Positions 8,455-15,085 of a DNA stretch of 52,555 nt are shown here, one piece after another (within the stretch, counting starts at the first letter, position 1; each line of letters starts with the position of its first letter). The notes under the pieces are model-generated. The model was not told where the DNA came from, did no database searches, and was given only the letters and a program-made list of their open reading frames with translations. The position numbers and the translations under genes were made by a program. The stretch comes from an uncultured Lachnospiraceae bacterium (GTDB taxonomy: Bacteria > Bacillota > Clostridia > Lachnospirales > Lachnospiraceae), in assembly GCA_934293375.1 (NCBI GenBank), contig CAKQYS010000014.1, positions 1-52,555 of the forward strand, written 5' to 3'.

Positions 8455-9105
8455 TTACTCCCTCTTACTTACATCCAGCTTCCTGCTCATTTCCAGATAC
8501 GCATCATTATGTACCCTTACTTTATTCAGATAGTTTCCAGCTCCTTCATAATCTTCCTCATATAAAAGAATTGCGGTCAGATCCAGTGCAACCTCATCTG
8601 CAGGCTCATAAATCTGCAAATACAGATCCAAAAGATCAATAGCCATTCTCCGTTTGCCCTCTTCATATAAAACACATCCTAATGTATCAATATATTTCTG
8701 CATCTGTTGCATCTTAATATATGCACAGGTTGTAATGATCTCAAATGCTGATATCTGATTTTCCTCAACAAAATTGAGAAGTCTCTTCCATGTTTCACTT
8801 TCCGGATGATCGCACTGCTTTGCTGTACCTAATAAATGATATGTATATGTGATATAAAACAAAACACATGCATCCAGAGAATCCCTGTGATGCAACACAG
8901 TGTTACCACCCATTTCTCTTTGTAACCGATACAGCGGCAGCATATTAGACAACACTTTCATCTTCCACGAAAACCCTGCTATATCTGTCTGCTGCTCCAT
9001 AAGATCATTTAAAGCATCATACTCTCCCCACTGTATCAGGCAATTGAGATTGTCTTTTATTTTGTTCATATTTATTACCATCTCTGCTGATGGATTCATA
9101 ACCAT
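8455..9105 (-). CDS. Conserved helical protein of the phosphoglycan locus, unknown function
   Basis: A 216-residue protein, almost entirely helical and TPR-like in texture, for example the pattern around MAIDLLDLYLQIYEPADE and LTAILLYEEDYEGAGNYL near the C-terminus. No catalytic motif, signal peptide or membrane segment is visible. The first 40 residues (IKDNLNCLIQWGEYDALNDL) loosely resemble helical repeats attached to some glycosyltransferases. GAGAGG upstream fits the ATG at 9103-9105 (11-nt spacing) better than the GTG at 9112, where spacing would be 2 nt. It lies between the PEP mutase fusion and the transferase with gaps of 28 and 5 bp, so it is almost certainly co-transcribed. It may be a scaffold or accessory subunit for the transferase. 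Confidence 0.65.
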   Translation of the reverse strand: MVMNPSAEMVINMNKIKDNLNCLIQWGEYDALNDLMEQQTDIAGFSWKMKVLSNMLPLYRLQREMGGNTVLHHRDSLDACVLFYITYTYHLLGTAKQCDHPESETWKRLLNFVEENQISAFEIITTCAYIKMQQMQKYIDTLGCVLYEEGKRRMAIDLLDLYLQIYEPADEVALDLTAILLYEEDYEGAGNYLNKVRVHNDAYLEMSRKLDVSKRE

Positions 9106-9133
9106 CCTGATCACAACCTCTCTTTTTCATTTC

Positions 9134-10429
9134 TCATAGTTCATCAATCAATGATATAATTTCCTTAAATGGCAGAAGATCCTGTTCCGTTTCATATGCC
9201 CGGTGATTTTTTAGAATCGTCTCCGCTGTGTGTTCCATTGCCGGAAACGCACTTCTCGTCAACTGATTCGCATATATTACAATATTTACTCCATGTGCAA
9301 TCAGCTCCTGCTCTGTCACCTGTGAATATGCCGTTGGCACGACAATGATCGGCGTCTTCCTATCACTCTGTCTGAACGCATCACAAAATGCAAACACCTC
9401 ATCCGGTATTTTTTTTCTGGAATGAATCATAATGCCATCTGCACCAGCTTGCACATAAGCAAATGCCCTCACAAGTGCATCTTCCTGCCCCTTTTCTAAT
9501 ATTAAGCTCTCAATTCTGGCGATCAGCATAAAATCATCTGTCAACTGGACTCTTTTCCCTGCCCGTATCTTTTCACAGAAATTTTCAATACTATCCTGTG
9601 TCTGTTTCACTTCCGTTCCAAACAGTGAGTTTTTCTTTGCTCCTGTCTTATCCTCAATAATAACTGCTGATACACCTAACCGCTCAAGCGTTCTGATATT
9701 ATAAACAAAATGTTCGATCTGTCCACCTGTATCTCCATCCAGAATAATCGGCTTTGTTGTTACCTCCATCACATCCTCAATAGTTCTAAGTCTGGAAGAC
9801 ATATCAATCAACTCAATATCCGGCTTCCCCTTTGCAGTAGAATCGCATAAGGACGAGATCCACATCGCATCAAACTGATCTAATCCGCCATCCCGATGCA
9901 CTACTGTTTTCTCTGCAATAATACCGGTCAGTCCGCTATGCACTTCTATTGTTTTTACAATCGGACACAACCTCAGAAGCTGTTTTAATCTTTTACGCCG
10001 ATACTCCGGCATCGCCAGCCTTTCGCGCATCCTTCTATCCGCTTTGATTACATTTTCATTATGTGTATAAGGCACCTCAATAAGCTGTCCGCCATATTTT
10101 TGGAGATTCTCAATTACATTTTTGCGAATTGCATTTTCTGTTCCCTCTCGCCAGTTATCTCCATGGATCACATAGTCCGGCCTCACCTGCTTAATGATCT
10201 GATCATACATAATTTCATTTTGGACGACAACCTCGCTGACCCCCTCCAGCGAGCGGATCATCTCCATGCGTTTATCAAAATCTATCAAAGGAAACCGATT
10301 ATAACGGATCATTTCCGAATCACATAACACACCTGCTACTACCTCTCCGTATTTTCTGGCCTCCCGAATAATATTCAAATGACCTTCATGAATCGTATCC
10401 GTACAAAAACATGTATATACCTTCCCCAT
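9134..10429 (-). CDS. Cytidylyltransferase-phosphoenolpyruvate mutase fusion
   Basis: A 431-residue fusion. Residues 1-140 form a nucleotidyltransferase of the glycerol-3-phosphate cytidylyltransferase type, with the HxGH site as HEGH (14-17). Residues about 155-431 form a PEP mutase. Its signature EDKTGAKKNSLFG (259-271) is intact, including the lysine and serine that distinguish mutase from isocitrate-lyase relatives, and DGDTGG (231-236) supplies the metal site. PEP mutase rearranges phosphoenolpyruvate to phosphonopyruvate, the entry step of nearly all phosphonate biosynthesis. The second domain would activate a phosphonate as a CMP derivative. The equilibrium favours PEP, so a decarboxylase is normally needed, and none is encoded nearby. 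AGAGGGA precedes the ATG. The gene follows the methyltransferase-kinase gene by 14 bp. Confidence 0.9.
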   Translation of the reverse strand: MGKVYTCFCTDTIHEGHLNIIREARKYGEVVAGVLCDSEMIRYNRFPLIDFDKRMEMIRSLEGVSEVVVQNEIMYDQIIKQVRPDYVIHGDNWREGTENAIRKNVIENLQKYGGQLIEVPYTHNENVIKADRRMRERLAMPEYRRKRLKQLLRLCPIVKTIEVHSGLTGIIAEKTVVHRDGGLDQFDAMWISSLCDSTAKGKPDIELIDMSSRLRTIEDVMEVTTKPIILDGDTGGQIEHFVYNIRTLERLGVSAVIIEDKTGAKKNSLFGTEVKQTQDSIENFCEKIRAGKRVQLTDDFMLIARIESLILEKGQEDALVRAFAYVQAGADGIMIHSRKKIPDEVFAFCDAFRQSDRKTPIIVVPTAYSQVTEQELIAHGVNIVIYANQLTRSAFPAMEHTAETILKNHRAYETEQDLLPFKEIISLIDEL

Positions 10430-10443
10430 ATCTGATCCCTCTC

Positions 10444-12255
10444 TTATTCTCCTCTGGCTCTTTTAACCGCCTTACGCAGCCGGTCTTCATTTGCAAGATG
10501 ACGTGTGATTTTCTTTTGTAATTCTTCATTTTCTGTCTGTAACAATTCTTTCTCTTTTTCGACGATTTCTTTTTCCTTTAAAGTGATATCAAATGCCAGT
10601 GCATAATCCTTAAACCATGTAGGTGCCTTGGCATATCGTCCCATATACGCGGAATCTTTTTTTAACACCTTTGCAGTAAATTGTTTCTCCATGTCCTGAC
10701 TGTCATAAATCTGCTTTTCTGTCAGTCCAAATTGCAGTAAAAACGAGCCAAGATCCGGGAAATCCAAATAATGTTCAACTGCGGCATACCAATATGCCAG
10801 CAAACGGAACTTCAGATAAAAAACCGGTACCGGAAATGCAAATGTCCACTCATAATCGAAGCAGTGAATCTCTCCGTCCTTTTCTATCATATTTTCAAAC
10901 AGGCAATCAATATTTGCAATCTTAACCGCAGGTACCCCTTCACACATTATGTCTCCAAACATATTGATGAACGCTTCTGTCTTTTTAAACGGAACGAGAC
11001 AATCCTCCTTGAATGATAAAACCTTTTCCACATAATAGTTCAGCTTCTGAGTCAGTGTATTTTTCTCATATTGATAATCCAATAATGCATTATGTATGGT
11101 TCTTCCCTCGATCACCGGAAAACGAACGCCCTCCTTTACCCGCTCCGGTTTTACAACCGTTATCTGATCATAACAATCCTTAAGCAGCTCATATTTTTCA
11201 AGAAATTTGTCTATATACGGAGCACCTTCCGGATTCAGATTGGATTTTACAACATATTTCCGGCCTGCCTCATTCACGATCACTGTTTTGATTCTGTATT
11301 CCTTATCTCTGTGCCAGCTATATCTTGCATATTGCACATTTGCATAATCTTCTACACATCCGGCTTCCACAAATAAAGAGTTGGCAAAGTAAGACGCCAT
11401 CTGATCCTGAAATAGTGTATCCCATACTACTGCTTCATCAAAAAATTCATATCTATTTGCATCATATGCAATATCATGTGCACGAAAAGCTCCTACATTT
11501 GGTTCAAACTCATCCGACAATATAGATGTCGGCAGCTTATAATCAGGCATTGGGTAAAAGAACTTGTATTTGGTAAGACCGGACTGTGATAATAATTGTG
11601 ACAGTTCGTTCTTTGTAAAAGTTCTGGCGCCGGTTTTATTTGCATAATTGTATACACCATCAAACAATCTGCCTGTATGATCCTCATTTGCCCCATTCAG
11701 GTATTTAAGACCCATCCGGTTCTCAATCGCAATCAAAAGCTTTCCGTCCGGCTTTAACATATCTTTGATCTGCTCGAGCATTGTTGTATATGGATTTTCT
11801 GCACTCGTATAATATGCCGCATATTCAAAGACGCCTATCAATGTAATGTAATCAAACTTCTCGTCTAATTTAATATCTTCGTATTTGCCTACAAATATTT
11901 CAACATTATCACAGTCCTGATTCTGATATGCATTGATCATTGAGCGTTTTTGGGACAACTCTATACAAACAACCCGCTTTGCCTTTTTGCTGAGTACACC
12001 TGTAATCGCCCCGCACCCTGCACCTATCTCAAGAACCGTCGCATCTTCTTTCATCGGATACCAGTCTAATATATCCTTCCGTATTGGCGAAAAATGATAC
12101 AATATCGGCCACGCATCATTCACTTCCAATGCTTCCTGCTGCTTTCCCGCCATACAAATCTCCAGCATACGATCCTCCACCGGACCATCACTGTACAGAT
12201 CCTCCCCACAATAATATTTATAATTTAGTGTAACGCCACCAATCTTCTCCTGCAT
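10444..12255 (-). CDS. Methyltransferase-kinase fusion with C-terminal coiled coil (WbdD-like architecture)
   Basis: A 603-residue protein from the ATG at 12253-12255, chosen because AAGGAG lies 7 nt upstream; the longer frame would need an unsupported TTG. Residues about 40-240 are a class I SAM methyltransferase with motif I VLEIGAGCG (74-82). Residues about 320-520 look like a small-molecule/glycan kinase: a VVK lysine (337), NIDCLFEN with Asp450 and Asn455 as the catalytic loop, and FDYEW with Asp467 as the metal-binding Asp. From about 560 there is a charged coiled coil. Methyltransferase plus kinase plus coiled coil is the plan of E. coli WbdD, which phosphorylates and methylates the end of O-antigen chains to stop growth, its coiled coil setting length. 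Here the coiled coil is much shorter. First gene of the cluster. Substrate unknown. Confidence 0.8.
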   Translation of the reverse strand: MQEKIGGVTLNYKYYCGEDLYSDGPVEDRMLEICMAGKQQEALEVNDAWPILYHFSPIRKDILDWYPMKEDATVLEIGAGCGAITGVLSKKAKRVVCIELSQKRSMINAYQNQDCDNVEIFVGKYEDIKLDEKFDYITLIGVFEYAAYYTSAENPYTTMLEQIKDMLKPDGKLLIAIENRMGLKYLNGANEDHTGRLFDGVYNYANKTGARTFTKNELSQLLSQSGLTKYKFFYPMPDYKLPTSILSDEFEPNVGAFRAHDIAYDANRYEFFDEAVVWDTLFQDQMASYFANSLFVEAGCVEDYANVQYARYSWHRDKEYRIKTVIVNEAGRKYVVKSNLNPEGAPYIDKFLEKYELLKDCYDQITVVKPERVKEGVRFPVIEGRTIHNALLDYQYEKNTLTQKLNYYVEKVLSFKEDCLVPFKKTEAFINMFGDIMCEGVPAVKIANIDCLFENMIEKDGEIHCFDYEWTFAFPVPVFYLKFRLLAYWYAAVEHYLDFPDLGSFLLQFGLTEKQIYDSQDMEKQFTAKVLKKDSAYMGRYAKAPTWFKDYALAFDITLKEKEIVEKEKELLQTENEELQKKITRHLANEDRLRKAVKRARGE

Positions 12256-12412
12256 ACCATTTCTCCTTATAAATGTATTTTCGTCCAAACATCTATTTTC
12301 ATTTTACTATATCCCACACATAAAAGAAACCTTTATATCACTTATTTTTTATCAATTCACATGCTTTCCAAATCTTCATAATTTCTTAATTCCATCTCCC
12401 CTTTCAAAATGA

Positions 12413-12418
12413 TATACT
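12413..12418 (+). promoter_or_regulatory. Possible -10 box for vanR-like gene
   Basis: TATACT lies 84 bp before the response regulator start, with TTCCAT 17 nt upstream as a weak -35. The divergent region 12256-12501 also carries the start of the glycan locus. A TATAGT resembling a -10 is visible on its strand near 12307, but without a convincing -35. Confidence 0.35.
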
Positions 12419-12501
12419 AAATGCATATTGAAAATGTGTGCTGCAGTTTACCATAACCGGAGGTCCGGATCACATACGAAACGATATCAGGAGGATTACA
12501 C

Positions 12502-13206
12502 ATGGAGAAGAAACATATATTAGTAGTCGATGACGAAGCACCCCTCGCCGATCTGGTTGAAGTATATTTAAAGAACGAAGGCTTTCAGGTCCATAAATTT
12601 TATACTGCTACCGATGCTTTAGAGGCTGCACAGATCGAAACAATTGACCTTGCTCTGCTGGATGTCATGCTGCCGGATATGGATGGCTTTGAACTGTGCC
12701 GGCAATTACGGCTGAAGCATAACTATCCTATCATTATGCTGACGGCAAAAACCGCAGATCAGGACAAGATCACCGGTCTGATGATCGGTGCCGATGACTA
12801 CATCACAAAGCCATTTAATCCGATGGAGCTCGTGGCACGCGTCAAAGCACAGCTTAGAAGATACAACCGCTACAACCAGTCCCCGGACAAGCAGGTGGAT
12901 GAGGAAAATCATCTGGACTTTAACGGACTTATCATTGACAAGATCACACATGAATGTACCCTCTATGATCAGCCCGTATCTCTGACCCCGACAGAATTCG
13001 ATATCCTGTGGCTGCTCGCCAGCAACAGAGGCCGCGTGATTTCATCCGAAGAATTATTTGAGAAGGTTTGGGGTGAGAAGTTTCTGGATTCCAATAATAC
13101 CGTAATGGTGCATATCCGTAGGATCCGGGAGAAGCTTCACGATCAGCCGAAGAGTCCAAAGTTCATTAAAACAATATGGGGAGTGGGATACAAAATTGAA
13201 AAATAA
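12502..13206 (+). CDS. OmpR/PhoB-family response regulator, VanR-like
   Basis: A 234-residue two-component regulator. The receiver domain (about 1-120) has the acidic pocket Asp10/Asp11, the phosphorylation site Asp54 in LLDVMLPDMDGFE, and Lys103 in ITKPFNP. The C-terminal winged helix (about 140-234) ends with the family pattern NTVMVHIRRIREKL and IKTIWGVGYK. The receiver wording closely resembles VanR. AGGAGG lies 8 nt before the ATG. Its stop overlaps the start of the kinase gene by 11 bp, so the two are translationally coupled. No vanHAX, vanY or vanZ genes follow, so the name VanR describes similarity, not proven glycopeptide resistance. The divergent glycan locus is one possible target. 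Confidence 0.9.
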   Translation: MEKKHILVVDDEAPLADLVEVYLKNEGFQVHKFYTATDALEAAQIETIDLALLDVMLPDMDGFELCRQLRLKHNYPIIMLTAKTADQDKITGLMIGADDYITKPFNPMELVARVKAQLRRYNRYNQSPDKQVDEENHLDFNGLIIDKITHECTLYDQPVSLTPTEFDILWLLASNRGRVISSEELFEKVWGEKFLDSNNTVMVHIRRIREKLHDQPKSPKFIKTIWGVGYKIEK

Positions 13207-14287
13207 CGGTTATTTATATTTCTTATTCAGAACTTTTATCCGTATGTTCATCGGTATGCTGGCAGCCGTAGGTACTGTATGCCTTTTGGTTTATCTGCAT
13301 TCCCGCTTCTTTGCATGGGATATCATGGTCATGCTCAGAAAATACAATCTGTACACGGCATGGGTAGAGAATAAAACGATCATTATCTGTCTTGTTCTCT
13401 GTTCTTTGGCGTTGCTTTCCTTTGGAAGCATCATTATCCGATTTGCCAGACATCTGCATGCGATTGAACAGGCAGTCGAGCAGATCTTCGAAGATACACA
13501 CACACCGGTACACCTGCCATCCGAACTAAAGGAATTAGAGGTGCAGCTTACACAGGTGCAACAGAAGATGGAGCGCAGGGAACTCGCCGCTAAAGAAAGT
13601 GAGAACCGAAAAAACGATCTGATCGTATATCTGGCACACGACCTGAAGACACCGCTTGCATCCATTGTCGGCTACTTAAACCTGCTGCAGGAGGCACCGG
13701 AGCTGTCGGCAGAAACAAGAGCCCAATATATTGGCATTACGCTTGACCGGGCACTCCGCTTAGAGGAACTCATCACAGAATTATTCGACATCACCAAATT
13801 CAATCTCCACGACATTACACTGAACCGTACGGATCTGAATCTGTCTATGATGCTGCGGCAGATCACAGACGAATTCTATCCACTCTTTATGGAGCACGGA
13901 CTTACGATTGAAGACAACATCGCCTCCAATCTGATGTACAACGGTGATGGCGATAAGCTTGCCCGTGTATTTGATAATCTTTTGAAAAATGCAGTGAATT
14001 ACTGCTACGATAACACCACCCTGCATATCACCGCGGAAGAAAAGCGACACGCAATCCTGATCAGCATTGCCAACGAGGGCGATACCATTCCACCGGACAA
14101 GCTCTCCTTGATCTTTGAGAAATTCTACCGTGTCGATTCCTCTCGGTCTACCAGTACCGGTGGTTCCGGACTCGGACTGGCTGTGGCCAGAGAAATCGTA
14201 AAACTGCATGGTGGATTCCTGACCGCCACAAGCAAGGACAATGTTACAACCTTCCAGATCCAGCTGCCAAAGCAGCACAGCCGGTAG
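13196..14287 (+). CDS. Membrane sensor histidine kinase, VanS-like
   Basis: A 363-residue kinase starting at TTG (13196-13198), preceded by GGGGAGTGGG inside the end of the regulator gene. Two membrane segments (about 12-35 and 61-82) bracket a short extracellular loop of roughly 25 residues. A HAMP-like linker follows, then the DHp domain with the phosphorylated His148 in YLAHDLKTPLASIVGYL. The ATPase domain has N-box LLKNAVNYC, an F-box near FEKFYRV and the G2 box GGSGLGLAVA. The small sensor loop and the H-box wording match VanS-type kinases, which respond to glycopeptides or wall stress. It is convergent with the toxin-antitoxin module and they share a hairpin. Confidence 0.9.
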   Translation: MKNNGYLYFLFRTFIRMFIGMLAAVGTVCLLVYLHSRFFAWDIMVMLRKYNLYTAWVENKTIIICLVLCSLALLSFGSIIIRFARHLHAIEQAVEQIFEDTHTPVHLPSELKELEVQLTQVQQKMERRELAAKESENRKNDLIVYLAHDLKTPLASIVGYLNLLQEAPELSAETRAQYIGITLDRALRLEELITELFDITKFNLHDITLNRTDLNLSMMLRQITDEFYPLFMEHGLTIEDNIASNLMYNGDGDKLARVFDNLLKNAVNYCYDNTTLHITAEEKRHAILISIANEGDTIPPDKLSLIFEKFYRVDSSRSTSTGGSGLGLAVAREIVKLHGGFLTATSKDNVTTFQIQLPKQHSR

Positions 14288-14312
14288 ATGCCTGCCGGCT
14301 TATTTTTTTACA
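14279..14312. terminator. Shared terminator between vanS-like and antitoxin genes
   Basis: Arms AGCCGG (14279-14284) and CCGGCT (14295-14300) form a hairpin followed on the plus strand by TATTTTTTTAC. The vanS-like stop codon lies in the loop. The T-run is also the 3' end of the antitoxin gene read from the other strand. It can end transcription from the kinase side. Confidence 0.7.
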
Positions 14313-14611
14313 ACAAATTCTATCTCATCAATATCTTCTGTTGCTAAAATATCTAATAACCTGAATGCAGGTCCCGTAGGATGAGTTCTGCCGCATTCCC
14401 ACGCCTCCACTGTTTTCTTCGATACACCCATATAGGAGGCAAATACATTTTGTGTCATACCGGCCTTCATCCGAATCTCACGAATTTCCTTATTGGAATA
14501 TTCCTTAATTGGCATGATCATATATGATTTTACGCGTGCCTTACCTGTACCTTTTTCAAAATCTACAGCCTCTTGCAATCCCTGTTTTAAGTCATCAAAT
14601 AATGAACTCAT
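14300..14611 (-). CDS. higA: HigA-type antitoxin, helix-turn-helix
   Basis: A 103-residue protein with a HTH_XRE-type domain near its C-terminal half (about 50-90; MTQNVFASYMGVSKKTVEAW spans the turn). This is the layout of HigA2/NadS-type antitoxins, which neutralise a RelE-like toxin and repress their own promoter. The start used is the ATG at 14609-14611: AGGAGG sits 8 nt upstream, while the longer GTG frame would put the ribosome site on top of the start. That AGGAGG also encodes the last two toxin residues and runs into the toxin stop. Expression of antitoxin is thus probably coupled to toxin translation. The palindrome in the upstream promoter is a likely binding site. Confidence 0.87.
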   Translation of the reverse strand: MSSLFDDLKQGLQEAVDFEKGTGKARVKSYMIMPIKEYSNKEIREIRMKAGMTQNVFASYMGVSKKTVEAWECGRTHPTGPAFRLLDILATEDIDEIEFVVKK

Positions 14612-14616
14612 TCCAA

Positions 14617-14964
14617 TCACCTCCTATTCTTTGCCGCCTCTTCTTTTAATGCCTTTACTAGTTTTTTCAATACATTTTTCTCATCCTGCGTAAGATCTTC
14701 CTGATCTTTCTTTGCAAATGCAGTTATCAGGTATGTTACCTCAAATTCTGCAAAATCTGTATAACACACTCTGACGCTGCCACTTTTTCCTCTATGTTCA
14801 AACGGAAATCGAACCTTCCGAATGCCACCTGTCCCCTCCATGACTGGTCCGGACTCAGGATCTTTTAATAACATAATCTGTAAAGCGTGTAATTCATCAT
14901 CCCCGAGTCCTATTTCCTTCCAACGCTTAGTAAACAAAGGTACTTCAATAAATGTTCTCGTCAT
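14617..14964 (-). CDS. higB: HigB/RelE-type toxin
   Basis: A 115-residue protein of the RelE/HigB-like family, expected to be a ribosome-dependent mRNA endonuclease. The C-terminal part has the family pattern GGIRKVRFPFEHRGKSGSVR followed by YLITAFAKKDQEDLT, typical of HigB-2/RelE homologues ahead of an XRE antitoxin. The toxin-first order is that of higBA. The start is the ATG at 14962-14964, with AAAGGT upstream. The frame can be read further to 15063 but that passes through the promoter and is not coding. The final codons AGG AGG TGA double as the antitoxin ribosome site. Confidence 0.87.
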   Translation of the reverse strand: MTRTFIEVPLFTKRWKEIGLGDDELHALQIMLLKDPESGPVMEGTGGIRKVRFPFEHRGKSGSVRVCYTDFAEFEVTYLITAFAKKDQEDLTQDEKNVLKKLVKALKEEAAKNRR

Positions 14965-14995
14965 TAGTATGCTACCTTTCTCATTATTTATGATT

Positions 14996-15024
14996 ATAAT
15001 ATACCCTATTTTGTAGGGTGTCAA
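14996..15024 (-). promoter_or_regulatory. higBA promoter with operator palindrome in the spacer
   Basis: A consensus -35 TTGACA (15019-15024) and a -10 TATTAT (14996-15001) are exactly 17 nt apart. The spacer contains ACCCTA and TAGGGT arms (15003-15008 and 15014-15019) around a 5-nt centre. This perfect inverted repeat between the hexamers is what an autorepressing antitoxin would bind. Confidence 0.85.
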
Positions 15025-15040
15025 GTCCGACGCCCCACAA

Positions 15041-15073
15041 AATAAAAAACGCAACAACCACAAGATTGTTGCG
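15041..15073 (-). terminator. Terminator of the phosphoglucomutase operon
   Basis: An 8-bp perfect stem (CGCAACAA at 15050-15057, TTGTTGCG at 15066-15073) is followed on the minus strand by TTTTTTATTTT. It lies 13 bp past the phosphoglucomutase stop and insulates the higBA promoter. Confidence 0.85.
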
Positions 15074-15085
15074 CCTTTTTGTTCT

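Noticed and set aside
12502..14287. A glycopeptide-resistance operon based on VanR/VanS similarity
   Set aside because: Only the two regulators are present. The next genes are a convergent toxin-antitoxin pair, and no ligase, dehydrogenase, dipeptidase or VanZ-like gene is visible in the window.
14965..15063. N-terminal extension of the toxin gene
   Set aside because: The longer frame runs through the -10, -35 and operator sequences; a ribosome site supports the internal ATG.
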